From contig CACMZR010000001.1 in assembly GCA_902618245.1 (NCBI GenBank), forward strand, positions 277,507 through 328,354: 50,848 nt of DNA, in the 5' to 3' direction. Made by a program: the position numbers and the translations under genes. Origin of the DNA: an uncultured Bacteroidota bacterium (GTDB lineage: Bacteria > Bacteroidota > Bacteroidia > Flavobacteriales > Flavobacteriaceae). Of the stretch, positions 33,702-41,635 are shown piece after piece (positions within the stretch are counted from its first letter, which is position 1; every line of letters begins with the position of its first letter). The notes under the pieces are model-generated. The model was not told the origin of the DNA, ran no database searches, and was given only the letters and a program-made list of their open reading frames with translations.

Positions 33702-34247
33702 ATGAAATTTTTTACAAAATTTAGTAAAGCAAAAATTCTTTTTTTAGCCTTTATTTTTACTATATCCTGTAGTAAAGATGATCCAGACGCTGTCAATGAA
33801 CAAGAGTTTATTTCAAATGTTATACTCACTATTGAATCTGCAGACGGAACATCACAAACAGTTGACTGGGATTTGAGTGAAATGAATTCTCAGACAATCA
33901 ATTTAAAGGTAAATACTGATCATAATGTTGGAATAAGATTTATAAATAGTAGTGATCCAAATGATATTGAAGATGTAACACTCGAGGTAATTGCGGAAGC
34001 TGACGAACATCAAGTATTTTATGAGTTTGCAGATGTTTCTGTAAATGTAACTTCAGCTTCTAATGATACTAAAGACGGAGGTAGAGGTGTACTTCTTAAT
34101 AGTGTTTGGAATGCGAGTTCCATGGGTACTGGTTTGGTGAGAGTATATTTAATACACCAACCTACAAATTTTAATGCTACAACAAGAGATGGCCTTGGAG
34201 GATTTAATGACGTGGCTATTGACATTCCAGTATCTATAGTTGAGTAA
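33702..34247 (+). CDS. Lipoprotein paired with a TonB receptor (putative metal-uptake accessory)
   Basis: 181 residues with a lipoprotein signal ending ILFLAFIFTISCSK. The mature part is beta-rich: FISNVILTIESADGTSQTVDWD, INLKVNTDHNVGIRFINSSDPNDIEDVTLEVIAEADEHQVFYEFADVSVNV, and VRVYLIHQPTNFNA near the end. The segment DEHQVFY (Asp101-Glu102-His103) and the HQP stretch are conserved, as I remember, in short lipoproteins labelled 'type 1 periplasmic binding fold superfamily' that accompany Fur-controlled TonB receptors in Bacteroidetes. It may hand metal to, or capture it for, the receptor. The stop codon is immediately followed by the TTG start of the receptor gene, so the two are translationally coupled. 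Confidence 0.75.
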   Translation: MKFFTKFSKAKILFLAFIFTISCSKDDPDAVNEQEFISNVILTIESADGTSQTVDWDLSEMNSQTINLKVNTDHNVGIRFINSSDPNDIEDVTLEVIAEADEHQVFYEFADVSVNVTSASNDTKDGGRGVLLNSVWNASSMGTGLVRVYLIHQPTNFNATTRDGLGGFNDVAIDIPVSIVE

Positions 34248-36668
34248 TTGAAACACAAATCAATTCATTTCTATATTGTTCTAAATTGTTTATTCATTTG
34301 GAATTTTACTTATGGCCAAGAATGTAATTTATTTTTAAAAGGTATAGTCACTGACTTTCACGATGACTCTTTTTTAATTGGTGCCCTTGTAAAAATTGAG
34401 GGCACCAATTTTTTTTCACAAACGAATCTAAATGGAGAATTTGAAATAGAGGGAATATGTCCTGGTAGATATGTTTTAAATATTAGCCATCCAAATTGTA
34501 AATCAAAAACCAAAAACATTAATCTTAAGGACAACAAAATATTTGATTTAAAATTAGAACACCATATAAATGAATTAGAAGAAATTATAGTATCTGACTC
34601 TAGGCTTTCTCGAACTAGAAAATCAGTTCAGGAAGTTTTAGTTGATATAAGTGAAATTAATTCATATGGAAGTAATACTTTGGTTGACGCATTAAATTAT
34701 ATCCCCGGAGCATCAATTTTAAAAACTGGAAATTCAATTGGCAAGCCAGTTATTCACGGTATGTATGGAAGTAGAGTTGGTATCGTGACCGATGGATTTA
34801 GGCAGTACGATCAACAGTGGGGCCCTGACCATGCACCAAATGTTGATTTCGATTCTTTTGAAACAATTCAACTTATTAAAGGTGCTGCCGCTTTAAAATA
34901 TGGAGGAGATACATCTGCAGGTTCAATTATCTTAAGTTCCAAGAGAAAAGTTTTAAGAGATACACTTTTCGGTACCTCATTTATAAATTTAGAATCTAAT
35001 GGTTGGGGAGGTAAATTTGGATCTAGACTTGAAAAAAATTATTCAAACGGATTTTATATAAATGGAAATTTTACAGGTAAAAGATATGGAGACTTAAATT
35101 CTCCAAATTATATCCTTTCAAATACTGGATTTAAAGAAGTAGATTTTTCAATAAAACTTGGAAAGGATTTAGTTTCAAAAGGATGGAATTTAAAATATTC
35201 AAATTATAATTTAGAGCCAGGAATTCTAAAGGCATCACATATTGGTAACGTTCAAGATTTATTTTTTGCACTTAATTCCAGCGAACCATCAATAATTGAC
35301 GATTTCACTTATAATGTAGGGGCCCCAAATCAGAGAGCCAGTCATCAAAGGTTAACATTTAAATATTTCAGATCATTCAAAAATGATGTTAAACTTGATT
35401 TTGGATATAGCTATCAAAACAACAAACGAAAAGAGTTTGATATAAGAAGAGGTGGTAGAACAAATGTACCGGTAGTTGATTTACTTCTTAAAACTCATAA
35501 TTTAATGTTAGGTTTTTCAAATATAAAAATGGAAAATTGGGACTTTGAATTTGGATACAATGGATTAATTCAAGACAACTTTTCTACTCCAGATACTGGC
35601 GTAAAAAGACTAATTCCTGATTACATTAAGTTTGAGAATGGAATCTATATTCTAGGAAGCTATCAGGAATCCAACTCCTTTTTGTGGGAGTGGGGATTAA
35701 GACTAGATCATGTGTTTTATGATGCTAAAAAATATTATTATAAATCAGTTTGGGAAGAAAGAAATTACGATGTCTTGTTTAATCAATTTGAAACAGGAAC
35801 CGATTTTGCAAATCAAATTCTAGTAAACCCAAAATTCAATTATCTAAATGTTTCCGCGCAAACTGGTATTTCAAAAAAAATATCGGATAATTCTGAATTT
35901 AATATTTCTTACATTTTGTCCCAAAGAGCGCCAAATCCATCAGAATTGTTTAGTGACGGATTGCATCATGCCATGGCGGCTATTGAATACGGGAACTTAA
36001 GTATAAATCCCGAGACAAGTCACAAATTTCTTTTGAGTTTATCCAAAACTAAACCAAATTATAATTGGTCACTCGAGCCTTTTATTTCAAAAACTTTTAA
36101 CTACATTTTTATAGAACCAACAGGATTAAAACAAACCATCAGAGGCGCTTTTCCAGTATGGACATACAAGAGTACAGACGCTTTTTTGACAGGTATTGAT
36201 CTTAATTATTCTCAATCAATAATAGAAAATCTTAGTTTTGATATTGGAGCTTCATACGTATATGCCCAGGACATATTAAATTCTGAGCCTCTAATTTTAA
36301 TTCCACCTCTAAATTCTTTTCAAAAATTAAAATTTTCACCCAAAAAGAGTAAATGGACTTTTGAGATATCCAATCACATAAGCGCAAAACAAAATAGATT
36401 TCCAGACTCTAATTTCATTTTTGATTATATAGAGGACGGAACAATTGTTTCAAAAACAGTTGATATTAGCGAGTCTCCTTCTGGATTTCATCGACTCGAT
36501 GCTATTTTCTCGTTACAAATAAGGAATCAAAAAAATCTTACAACTAATTTAAGATTGATAGCCCAAAATATTTTAAATAGCGAATATCGAGACTATCTTA
36601 ACAGAATGCGTTACTATTCATCTGAGTTGGGAAGAAATCTCCAAATTCAACTTAATTTTAATTATTAA
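34248..36668 (+). CDS. TonB-dependent outer-membrane receptor, probable metal (zinc) uptake
   Basis: 806 residues. A signal peptide (YIVLNCLFIWNFTYGQ) is followed by a CarboxypepD-like domain (FLKGIVTDFHDDSFLIGALVKI, about 25-110), a TonB plug (VQEVLVDISEINSYG... IQLIKGAAALKYGGDTSAGSIIL, about 125-230) and a beta-barrel to the C-terminus (IQLNFNY). The plug contains HGMYGSRVGIVTDGFRQYDQQWGPDHAP; the His/Asp-bearing QWGPDHAP (190-197) resembles plugs of ZnuD-type metal receptors. The start is a TTG directly after the stop of the upstream lipoprotein; there is no in-frame ATG before the plug. With the Fur-type regulator and the palindromic operator this forms a metal-responsive uptake operon. 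Zinc is inferred; copper or a metallophore cannot be excluded. Confidence 0.85.
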   Translation: MKHKSIHFYIVLNCLFIWNFTYGQECNLFLKGIVTDFHDDSFLIGALVKIEGTNFFSQTNLNGEFEIEGICPGRYVLNISHPNCKSKTKNINLKDNKIFDLKLEHHINELEEIIVSDSRLSRTRKSVQEVLVDISEINSYGSNTLVDALNYIPGASILKTGNSIGKPVIHGMYGSRVGIVTDGFRQYDQQWGPDHAPNVDFDSFETIQLIKGAAALKYGGDTSAGSIILSSKRKVLRDTLFGTSFINLESNGWGGKFGSRLEKNYSNGFYINGNFTGKRYGDLNSPNYILSNTGFKEVDFSIKLGKDLVSKGWNLKYSNYNLEPGILKASHIGNVQDLFFALNSSEPSIIDDFTYNVGAPNQRASHQRLTFKYFRSFKNDVKLDFGYSYQNNKRKEFDIRRGGRTNVPVVDLLLKTHNLMLGFSNIKMENWDFEFGYNGLIQDNFSTPDTGVKRLIPDYIKFENGIYILGSYQESNSFLWEWGLRLDHVFYDAKKYYYKSVWEERNYDVLFNQFETGTDFANQILVNPKFNYLNVSAQTGISKKISDNSEFNISYILSQRAPNPSELFSDGLHHAMAAIEYGNLSINPETSHKFLLSLSKTKPNYNWSLEPFISKTFNYIFIEPTGLKQTIRGAFPVWTYKSTDAFLTGIDLNYSQSIIENLSFDIGASYVYAQDILNSEPLILIPPLNSFQKLKFSPKKSKWTFEISNHISAKQNRFPDSNFIFDYIEDGTIVSKTVDISESPSGFHRLDAIFSLQIRNQKNLTTNLRLIAQNILNSEYRDYLNRMRYYSSELGRNLQIQLNFNY

Positions 36669-36734
36669 TCACCAACGTAATTTTATCTTAAAATATTTAT
36701 AATAACTTTAAGTGTTATAAAATTTTCAGCGTGA

Positions 36735-37295
36735 ATGGTTAACAATAAAGTACTACAATTATTATTGTTCTCTATAACAAGTACATTATTTGTTGTTGCA
36801 CAAGATGAAACTTTAATAGAGGGAAATTATAATGATCCATCATTAGTTACTCAAACTGCATTTGTTGAAGAGCTTTTATATGTTGCAGGTTATGTACCTG
36901 AAAAAATCGAGGTTTATCAAAGCCTTCCAAATTATTCGCATGTCTTTCGAGTAAAATTAGATTCTGTTACTGGCGGATTTGTATTTGTTCGTTGGGATAA
37001 ACAAAAAAAGCAGCATTATGTTGCAAATAAAATGATTGATCCTGGAGTTTATTATAACCTAAAGTCAGCTCAAGAAATTATGCGCAAACAAACCCAAAAT
37101 GCTAGTTTTAGTATTGAGGATGGAGCTCTACAAGCTAGTGATCAGCAGAAAATAGGTGATGAGGATTTAGATGAACTTCGTCAACAGTACGACAAAAGAG
37201 AAAAAGAAAAACAAGATGCAATTAATGCCGTTGAACAAAAAAATAGGCAAAAAGAGCAAAGAAAAATTGAGAGAAAATCAGCAAAAAAAAATTGA
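36735..37295 (+). CDS. Uncharacterised exported protein with charged C-terminal helix
   Basis: 186 residues, not recognised. A hydrophobic N-terminus (LQLLLFSITSTLFVVAQ) is a signal peptide. The middle (about 25-115) looks globular: TAFVEELLYVAGYVPEKIEVYQSLPNYSHVFRVKL and GGFVFVRWDKQKKQHYVANKMIDPGVYYNL. From about residue 135 to the end it is a highly charged Lys/Glu/Gln/Arg segment (QQYDKREKEKQDAINAVEQ), predicted to form a long helix or coiled coil that could bind a partner or the cell wall. It lies 66 bases after the TonB receptor on the same strand and converges on the Rieske gene with 4 bases between them. No function is proposed. Confidence 0.7.
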   Translation: MVNNKVLQLLLFSITSTLFVVAQDETLIEGNYNDPSLVTQTAFVEELLYVAGYVPEKIEVYQSLPNYSHVFRVKLDSVTGGFVFVRWDKQKKQHYVANKMIDPGVYYNLKSAQEIMRKQTQNASFSIEDGALQASDQQKIGDEDLDELRQQYDKREKEKQDAINAVEQKNRQKEQRKIERKSAKKN

Positions 37296-37299
37296 CTGA

Positions 37300-37755
37300 T
37301 TATCCTAAATCTACAGTAAGAATATTACCGTCTAAACTTGTATCAAAACATTTTAACGAACCACTGCACGATGCACTAAATGAGTTTCCATGGCGAGCGC
37401 ATGTAAAATTACTCCCATCAAATGACCAACGATTCCTGGTACCTTGATGTGGACAAGCATTATCAAACGCTCTAATCTCACTGTCACTGATTCTTACTAA
37501 TAAAATATTTTCAGAAGTGAAGTTTAACCAACCACCAACTTCTTTTAAAGAGGAAAATCTGTTATCATCTAAATCAATTTCAAGTTCGCTACTTGAGCTA
37601 GCTTGAGACGACGAATTATCTGTTGGTGCCGAATTAGTTGGAGCTGTTACAGTAGAATCTTCTTCAGTAGAACAGGCCTCAATTATTGGAATTCCTAGTG
37701 TTGCTAAAACTATTGGTTTACATGCAGTTTTTAGAAAATATCTTCTATTTTTCAT
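37300..37755 (-). CDS. Rieske [2Fe-2S] lipoprotein, probably Tat-exported
   Basis: 151 residues. The N-terminus contains a twin-arginine motif (NRRYFLK) and a lipobox (IIEAC), so it is a probable Tat lipoprotein, which suits a protein exported with its cluster in place. A Ser/Thr/Asn-rich linker follows, then a Rieske domain with both ligand motifs: CPHQG and CARHG (Cys-X-His ... Cys-X2-His), 15-20 residues apart. It probably transfers single electrons in the periplasm. It is a stand-alone ferredoxin-type Rieske protein; no cytochrome b or oxygenase subunit is adjacent. It is divergent from the second TonB receptor. Confidence 0.9.
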   Translation of the reverse strand: MKNRRYFLKTACKPIVLATLGIPIIEACSTEEDSTVTAPTNSAPTDNSSSQASSSSELEIDLDDNRFSSLKEVGGWLNFTSENILLVRISDSEIRAFDNACPHQGTRNRWSFDGSNFTCARHGNSFSASCSGSLKCFDTSLDGNILTVDLG

Positions 37756-37833
37756 AACAATTTTTGTTTAAAGATAATTAAAAAAATATAAACAAAATAA
37801 ATTTTTGAATTCTTTTAATTGTATTTTTATAAC

Positions 37834-40194
37834 ATGAGAAAGGTATTAACATTAATACTTTTTATATGCATTAAAGCTGTTTGTGCTCAAAACCTAGGAA
37901 CATTAAATGGTCGCATTGTTGATGAAAAAACCCAACAACCATTACAGGGAGCAACAATAATTCTAGAGGGCACAAATATTGGAGCAATAACAGATTCCGA
38001 TGGCTATTTCATTTTAAACCAAATCCCCTTTAAATCATACAATGTAGAAGCTAGCTTTTTAGGATATCAAACCACTAAACAATTTAATGTAATTGTAAAA
38101 TCAGCTGGAAATATTCCTTTAATATTTGAGTTAAATGAATTAACCGAAGATCTTGAGGAAGTTATAGTTTCAAGTAATCCTTTTAAAACAAGCAGTGAAA
38201 CTCCCTTATCAACTCAAACATTTTCAGTTGTTGAAATTGAAACTTACCCTGGAGGTAATAATGACATTACTAAAGTGGTACAAAGCATGCCAGGTATTTC
38301 TCCCTCAATAGGAGGTTTTAGGAATGACATAATTATAAGAGGGGGAGCACCTAATGAAACTGTTTATTATTTAGATGGTATCGAAATACCAAACATTAAT
38401 CATTTTAGTACGCAGGGAAGTGCAGGTGGACCTGTCGGAATGATTAATGTATCATTTATTAGGGAAGTAACTCTTTCAAGCTCTGCCTTTGGTGCGGAAT
38501 TTGACAATCCACTTTCAGGTGTTTTGTCATTTCAACAAAGAGAGGGTGACCCAAACAGATTTGGCGGTAATTTTAGATTTGGAGCTAGTGAAGCAGGACT
38601 AACTTTGGAAGGTCCCCTCTTCAGAAAAAATAAAACTGAACCCTCAAAAACTACCTTTTTATTTTCAGCTAGAAGAAGTTATTTACAATTTCTTTTTGAA
38701 CTCATCGGATTACCAATACGACCGGATTACTGGGATTACCAATGGAAAGTAAAACACGAGTTAGACCGTTATAATACTCTAACTTTTATAGGTTTGGGCT
38801 CAATAGATAACTTTTCTGTTAAGCAGCCAGATCAGTTTGATGCAGAACAACAAGCAACACTAGAGCAAGTGCCTGTTATTGAACAAAGAACTACTACAGT
38901 TGGATTGTCCTGGAAGAAAAACTTTAAAAATGGGAATGGATTCACATCAACTGCCCTTAGTTCAAACAGGCTAGGAAATGTTTTTTCAAGATACCTTGAC
39001 AATGTAAATAAAACTGGAATTATTTTTCAAAACGATTCTTATGAGTGGGAAACAAAGTTACGTTTTAGCATAACACAATTCGTAAATGATTGGAAATGGT
39101 CTGCAGGATTTAATGTTCAAAATTCAAGTTATAAAAATGTAACAAGTTTTTTAAGAGAAAATATATTTTATGAAACAGATTTAAATTTTTTTAAATATGG
39201 TTTATTTCTAAAAGCAGGGAATAATTTTTTTAATCAAAGACTAAATATTTCTTTAGGTGTAAGAACTGATGCTGACACCTTTTCAACGGGATCAAATTTA
39301 ATCGACAATTTTTCTCCAAGACTTTCATTTTCATATTCCCTTTCCCAGGATCAAAAATGGAAATTTAATGCTTCCATTGGCAGGTATTTTAAAATTCCTA
39401 CCTACACAATGTTGGGTTTTCAGAACAACTTATCAGTTTTTGTTAATAAATCAGCTCAATACACTAAAAGCGAACACTATGTGGCTGGTTTAGAATATAA
39501 TCTAACATCAGTCTCAAGATTAACTGTAGAGGGATTCTTGAAAAATTATTCGCAGTTTCCTGTTTCTTTAATTGATGGTGTATCACTTGCAAATAAAGGG
39601 GGAGGATTTGAAGTTTTAGGCAATGAAGCTATTCTATCTCTAGGAGAAGGTAAAACATCCGGTTTAGAATTTTTATTTCAACAAAAGTTAGCCAAAAACT
39701 TTTATGGTATTTTGGCTTATACCTATTTCTCTAGTGAATTTTCTGGTTTAGATGGAATCTTGAGACCTTCCGTATGGGATAGTCGTCATCTTATTTCATT
39801 TTCGGGAGGTTACAAACTAAGGAAAAATTGGGAGATAAGTGCTCGATGGAGGTATGCTGGAAAAAATCCTTATGTTCCGGTTGATATTAATGCTAGTACC
39901 ATTTCATATCCGGAAATTATTTTAGATTACGATACACTAGGAGAATTTAGACTAGACGCTTTCAATCTTGCAGATATTCGAATAGATAAAAAATGGAATT
40001 TTAAGAATCTTTCATTTAACTTATATTTCGAGGTACAAAATTTTTTAGCTCAACCAAATCCTACACCTCCAGAATACGGACTAAACAGAAATTTGGATGG
40101 CACCATTATAATACCTAAAAATTTAGTTCCTGTATCTAATCAAGAAGGAAATAGTTCACCACTACCTACCTTTGGATTTGTTTTATTCTTTTAA
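37834..40194 (+). CDS. TonB-dependent receptor with CarboxypepD-like N-terminal domain
   Basis: About 786 residues. Signal peptide (VLTLILFICIKAVCAQ), CarboxypepD_reg-like domain (GTLNGRIVDEKTQQPLQGATIILEGTNIG... about 22-110), TonB plug (PLSTQTFSVVEIETYPGGNNDITKVVQSMPGI... RNDIIIRGGAPNETVYYLDGIEIPNINHF... about 120-240) and a long beta-barrel ending FGFVLFF. No SusD partner is next to it, so it is not a typical polysaccharide-utilisation pair; the ligand is unknown. The open frame begins at a TTG at 37819, but the ATG at 37834 precedes the signal peptide and is preferred. It converges on rimM with 7 bases between the stops. Confidence 0.9.
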   Translation: MRKVLTLILFICIKAVCAQNLGTLNGRIVDEKTQQPLQGATIILEGTNIGAITDSDGYFILNQIPFKSYNVEASFLGYQTTKQFNVIVKSAGNIPLIFELNELTEDLEEVIVSSNPFKTSSETPLSTQTFSVVEIETYPGGNNDITKVVQSMPGISPSIGGFRNDIIIRGGAPNETVYYLDGIEIPNINHFSTQGSAGGPVGMINVSFIREVTLSSSAFGAEFDNPLSGVLSFQQREGDPNRFGGNFRFGASEAGLTLEGPLFRKNKTEPSKTTFLFSARRSYLQFLFELIGLPIRPDYWDYQWKVKHELDRYNTLTFIGLGSIDNFSVKQPDQFDAEQQATLEQVPVIEQRTTTVGLSWKKNFKNGNGFTSTALSSNRLGNVFSRYLDNVNKTGIIFQNDSYEWETKLRFSITQFVNDWKWSAGFNVQNSSYKNVTSFLRENIFYETDLNFFKYGLFLKAGNNFFNQRLNISLGVRTDADTFSTGSNLIDNFSPRLSFSYSLSQDQKWKFNASIGRYFKIPTYTMLGFQNNLSVFVNKSAQYTKSEHYVAGLEYNLTSVSRLTVEGFLKNYSQFPVSLIDGVSLANKGGGFEVLGNEAILSLGEGKTSGLEFLFQQKLAKNFYGILAYTYFSSEFSGLDGILRPSVWDSRHLISFSGGYKLRKNWEISARWRYAGKNPYVPVDINASTISYPEIILDYDTLGEFRLDAFNLADIRIDKKWNFKNLSFNLYFEVQNFLAQPNPTPPEYGLNRNLDGTIIIPKNLVPVSNQEGNSSPLPTFGFVLFF

Positions 40195-40201
40195 AAAATA
40201 T

Positions 40202-40720
40202 TCACAATTCTAGTAAACCATCTGGTATTTCAACAGATATATTTTTTTTCACACGGTCAACATTTATAATAAAATCATCGTGAATTGGAATTAAGGATGT
40301 AGATCCATCATTTTTTCTTATTTCAAATAGAGCCTGTAGGCCTTGATCATGAATTCTTTCAATTGCACCTAAATTTTCATTTTTATGCATAATTGAAAAA
40401 CCTATAACTTCATGGTAATAAAATTTTTTCCCTTTTAATTTTGGAAGAGAACTTAATGGGAGGTAAACATCTTTTTTTATCAATTTATCTGCTTCCATCT
40501 CGTTCAATATATTGTCGAATTGAATCCTAATTAACTCTGATTTATGCAGTTGGATATTATTTATCATAAAAGGCACCAATCCAGAATCAAGTTCGATGAA
40601 AATTGATTTTAATTTGGTATACTGTTTTGGATTGTCACTATCTGTTTTGATCAATAACTCTCCTTTGAAACTATATTTACCTATAATCTTGCCAATGTAA
40701 AAGCATTCCTCCTTTTTCAT
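40202..40720 (-). CDS. rimM: Ribosome maturation factor RimM
   Basis: 172 residues, normal for the family. The N-terminal RimM domain is recognised from CFYIGKIIGKYSFKGELLIKTDSDNPKQY and the C-terminal PRC-barrel from YYHEVIGFSIMHKNENLGAIERIHDQGLQALFEI plus LIPIHDDFIINVDRVKKNISVEIPDGLLEL. It binds ribosomal protein S19 and helps mature the 30S head. It follows rpsP by 18 bases on the same strand. The trmD and rplS genes that complete this operon in many bacteria are absent here, the next gene being the convergent TonB receptor. Confidence 0.96.
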   Translation of the reverse strand: MKKEECFYIGKIIGKYSFKGELLIKTDSDNPKQYTKLKSIFIELDSGLVPFMINNIQLHKSELIRIQFDNILNEMEADKLIKKDVYLPLSSLPKLKGKKFYYHEVIGFSIMHKNENLGAIERIHDQGLQALFEIRKNDGSTSLIPIHDDFIINVDRVKKNISVEIPDGLLEL

Positions 40721-40738
40721 CGGAAAAAGTATTTTAGT

Positions 40739-41431
40739 CTAGTCAGTATTTTTGGAGTTATTCTCACCTTTAGCTGTTTCATCGTCTTTATCGGACGCAT
40801 CTTCAGCAGCAGGAGCCTCATCAGTGGTTGGAGTTTCTTCAGCAGCAGAAGCCTCATCAGTGGCAGGAGCCTCATCAGTGGCAGGGACCTCATCAGCAGC
40901 AGGAGCCTCATCAGTGGCAGGGACCTCATCAGCAGCAGGAGCCTCATCAGTTGAAGAAACATCTTGGGTCGCTGCTGCCTCTTTTGCAGCGGCATCTTCA
41001 AGTCTTTTCTCACTTGCTTGTTTTTCTGCAGCCAGTCTTTTTATTTTATCTTCTTCATTAGCTTTTAATAAATTATCTTTTTTGGCTTGAATTTTTGCTT
41101 CTTTCTCTTTGAGCCAATCAGCAAGTTTTTTATCAGCTATTTCCTGGGTAATAGCACCTTTTCTTACTCCTCCATTCAGGTGATGTTTTAACATTGCTCC
41201 CTTGTATGACAAAAGAGTCCTGGCAGTATCTGTAGGCTGAGCCCCTTTTCCCAGCCATTCAACGGCACGATCTATGTCAATTATTACAGTAGCTGGGTTT
41301 GTATTAGGATTGTAGGTACCAATTTTTTCTAGGTAGCGGCCGTCTCTTTTTGCTCGAGAATCGGCAGCAACAAGCCAATAAAATGGTTTCCCTTTTTTCC
41401 CATGTCTCTGAAGTCTTAATTTTAGTGGCAT
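40739..41431 (-). CDS. rpsP: 30S ribosomal protein S16 with long repetitive acidic tail
   Basis: 230 residues. The S16 core is at the N-terminus: PLKLRLQRHGKKGKPFYWLVAADSRAKRDGRYLEKIGTYNP and AVEWLGKGAQPTDTARTLLSYKG (about 1-85). A basic/charged helix follows (KLADWLKEKEAKIQAKKD), then an extended Ala/Glu/Asp/Pro/Thr-rich tail from about residue 135. Within it residues about 160-208 are six-residue repeats of the type T-D-E-A-P-A, encoded by 18-bp DNA repeats. S16 is 80-90 residues in most bacteria and about 150-190 in Bacteroidetes as I recall, so this one is long. The tail is probably disordered and solvent exposed. First gene of the rpsP-rimM unit. Confidence 0.95.
   Translation of the reverse strand: MPLKLRLQRHGKKGKPFYWLVAADSRAKRDGRYLEKIGTYNPNTNPATVIIDIDRAVEWLGKGAQPTDTARTLLSYKGAMLKHHLNGGVRKGAITQEIADKKLADWLKEKEAKIQAKKDNLLKANEEDKIKRLAAEKQASEKRLEDAAAKEAAATQDVSSTDEAPAADEVPATDEAPAADEVPATDEAPATDEASAAEETPTTDEAPAAEDASDKDDETAKGENNSKNTD
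40809..40952. repeat. Eight tandem 18-bp repeats inside rpsP
   Basis: The 144 bases divide into eight 18-bp units with plus-strand consensus GCAGGAGCCTCATCAGTG, alternating with GCAGGGACCTCATCAGCA. Units 5-6 and 7-8 form a 36-bp higher-order repeat with a single mismatch in the last base; unit 2 (40827-40844) is the most degenerate. The reading frame of S16 is kept because each unit is six codons. Such arrays change length by replication slippage. Confidence 0.9.
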
Positions 41432-41446
41432 AACATATTAATTAGC

Positions 41447-41489
41447 AAGGATACTCGATCCTTAAATATTAATTCGGATGGCAAATATA
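41447..41489 (-). promoter_or_regulatory. rpsP leader: candidate -7 box and small hairpin
   Basis: On the minus strand, TATATTTG at 41489-41482 fits the TAnnTTTG -7 consensus; no good -33 TTG is visible. The predicted leader contains AAGGAT-CGAGT-ATCCTT (41463-41447), a 6-bp stem with a five-base loop that ends 15 bases before the rpsP ATG. It could affect S16 translation. Moderate to low support. Confidence 0.4.
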
Positions 41490-41585
41490 GTTGAAAATTG
41501 TTATAAAAATCCTAGAGTTTATTATTTTCTTTTTTGTGTTTACAAATTACCTCTATTCTGAGTTAGTGGCATGGCATGTAAATCC

Positions 41586-41616
41586 TTGTTGTGATAATAA
41601 AAAAAGTGTAATTTTG
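41586..41616 (+). promoter_or_regulatory. Promoter of the tig-clpP-clpX run
   Basis: The -7 box TAATTTTG (41609-41616) is preceded by two overlapping choices of -33 TTG (41586-41588 and 41589-41591), at 20 and 17 bases. Both are within the 17-23 base range known for Bacteroidetes promoters. The predicted start lies roughly 14 bases before the tig ATG. Of the promoters in this window it is one of the two best supported. Confidence 0.65.
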
Positions 41617-41635
41617 GCCACTAAATTTAAGCTTC

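Noticed and set aside
37834-40194. Possible polysaccharide-utilisation locus around the second TonB receptor
   Set aside because: No SusD homologue, glycoside hydrolase or sugar-sensing regulator is adjacent.
40809-40952. Regularly spaced repeats that could suggest a CRISPR array
   Set aside because: The units are directly adjacent without unique spacers and lie in frame inside rpsP.
40752-41090. 112-residue Ala/Ser-rich open frame opposite rpsP, with other long frames on the same stretch
   Set aside because: It is the antisense and shifted reading of the 18-bp repeats in rpsP. Repeats of a multiple of three leave every frame open; there is no initiation context or homology.
41432-41635. 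The largest non-coding gap (204 bases), checked for a small gene or riboswitch
   Set aside because: No ORF with a start context, and no riboswitch core was recognised. It holds only the divergent promoters of rpsP and tig and the rpsP leader hairpin.
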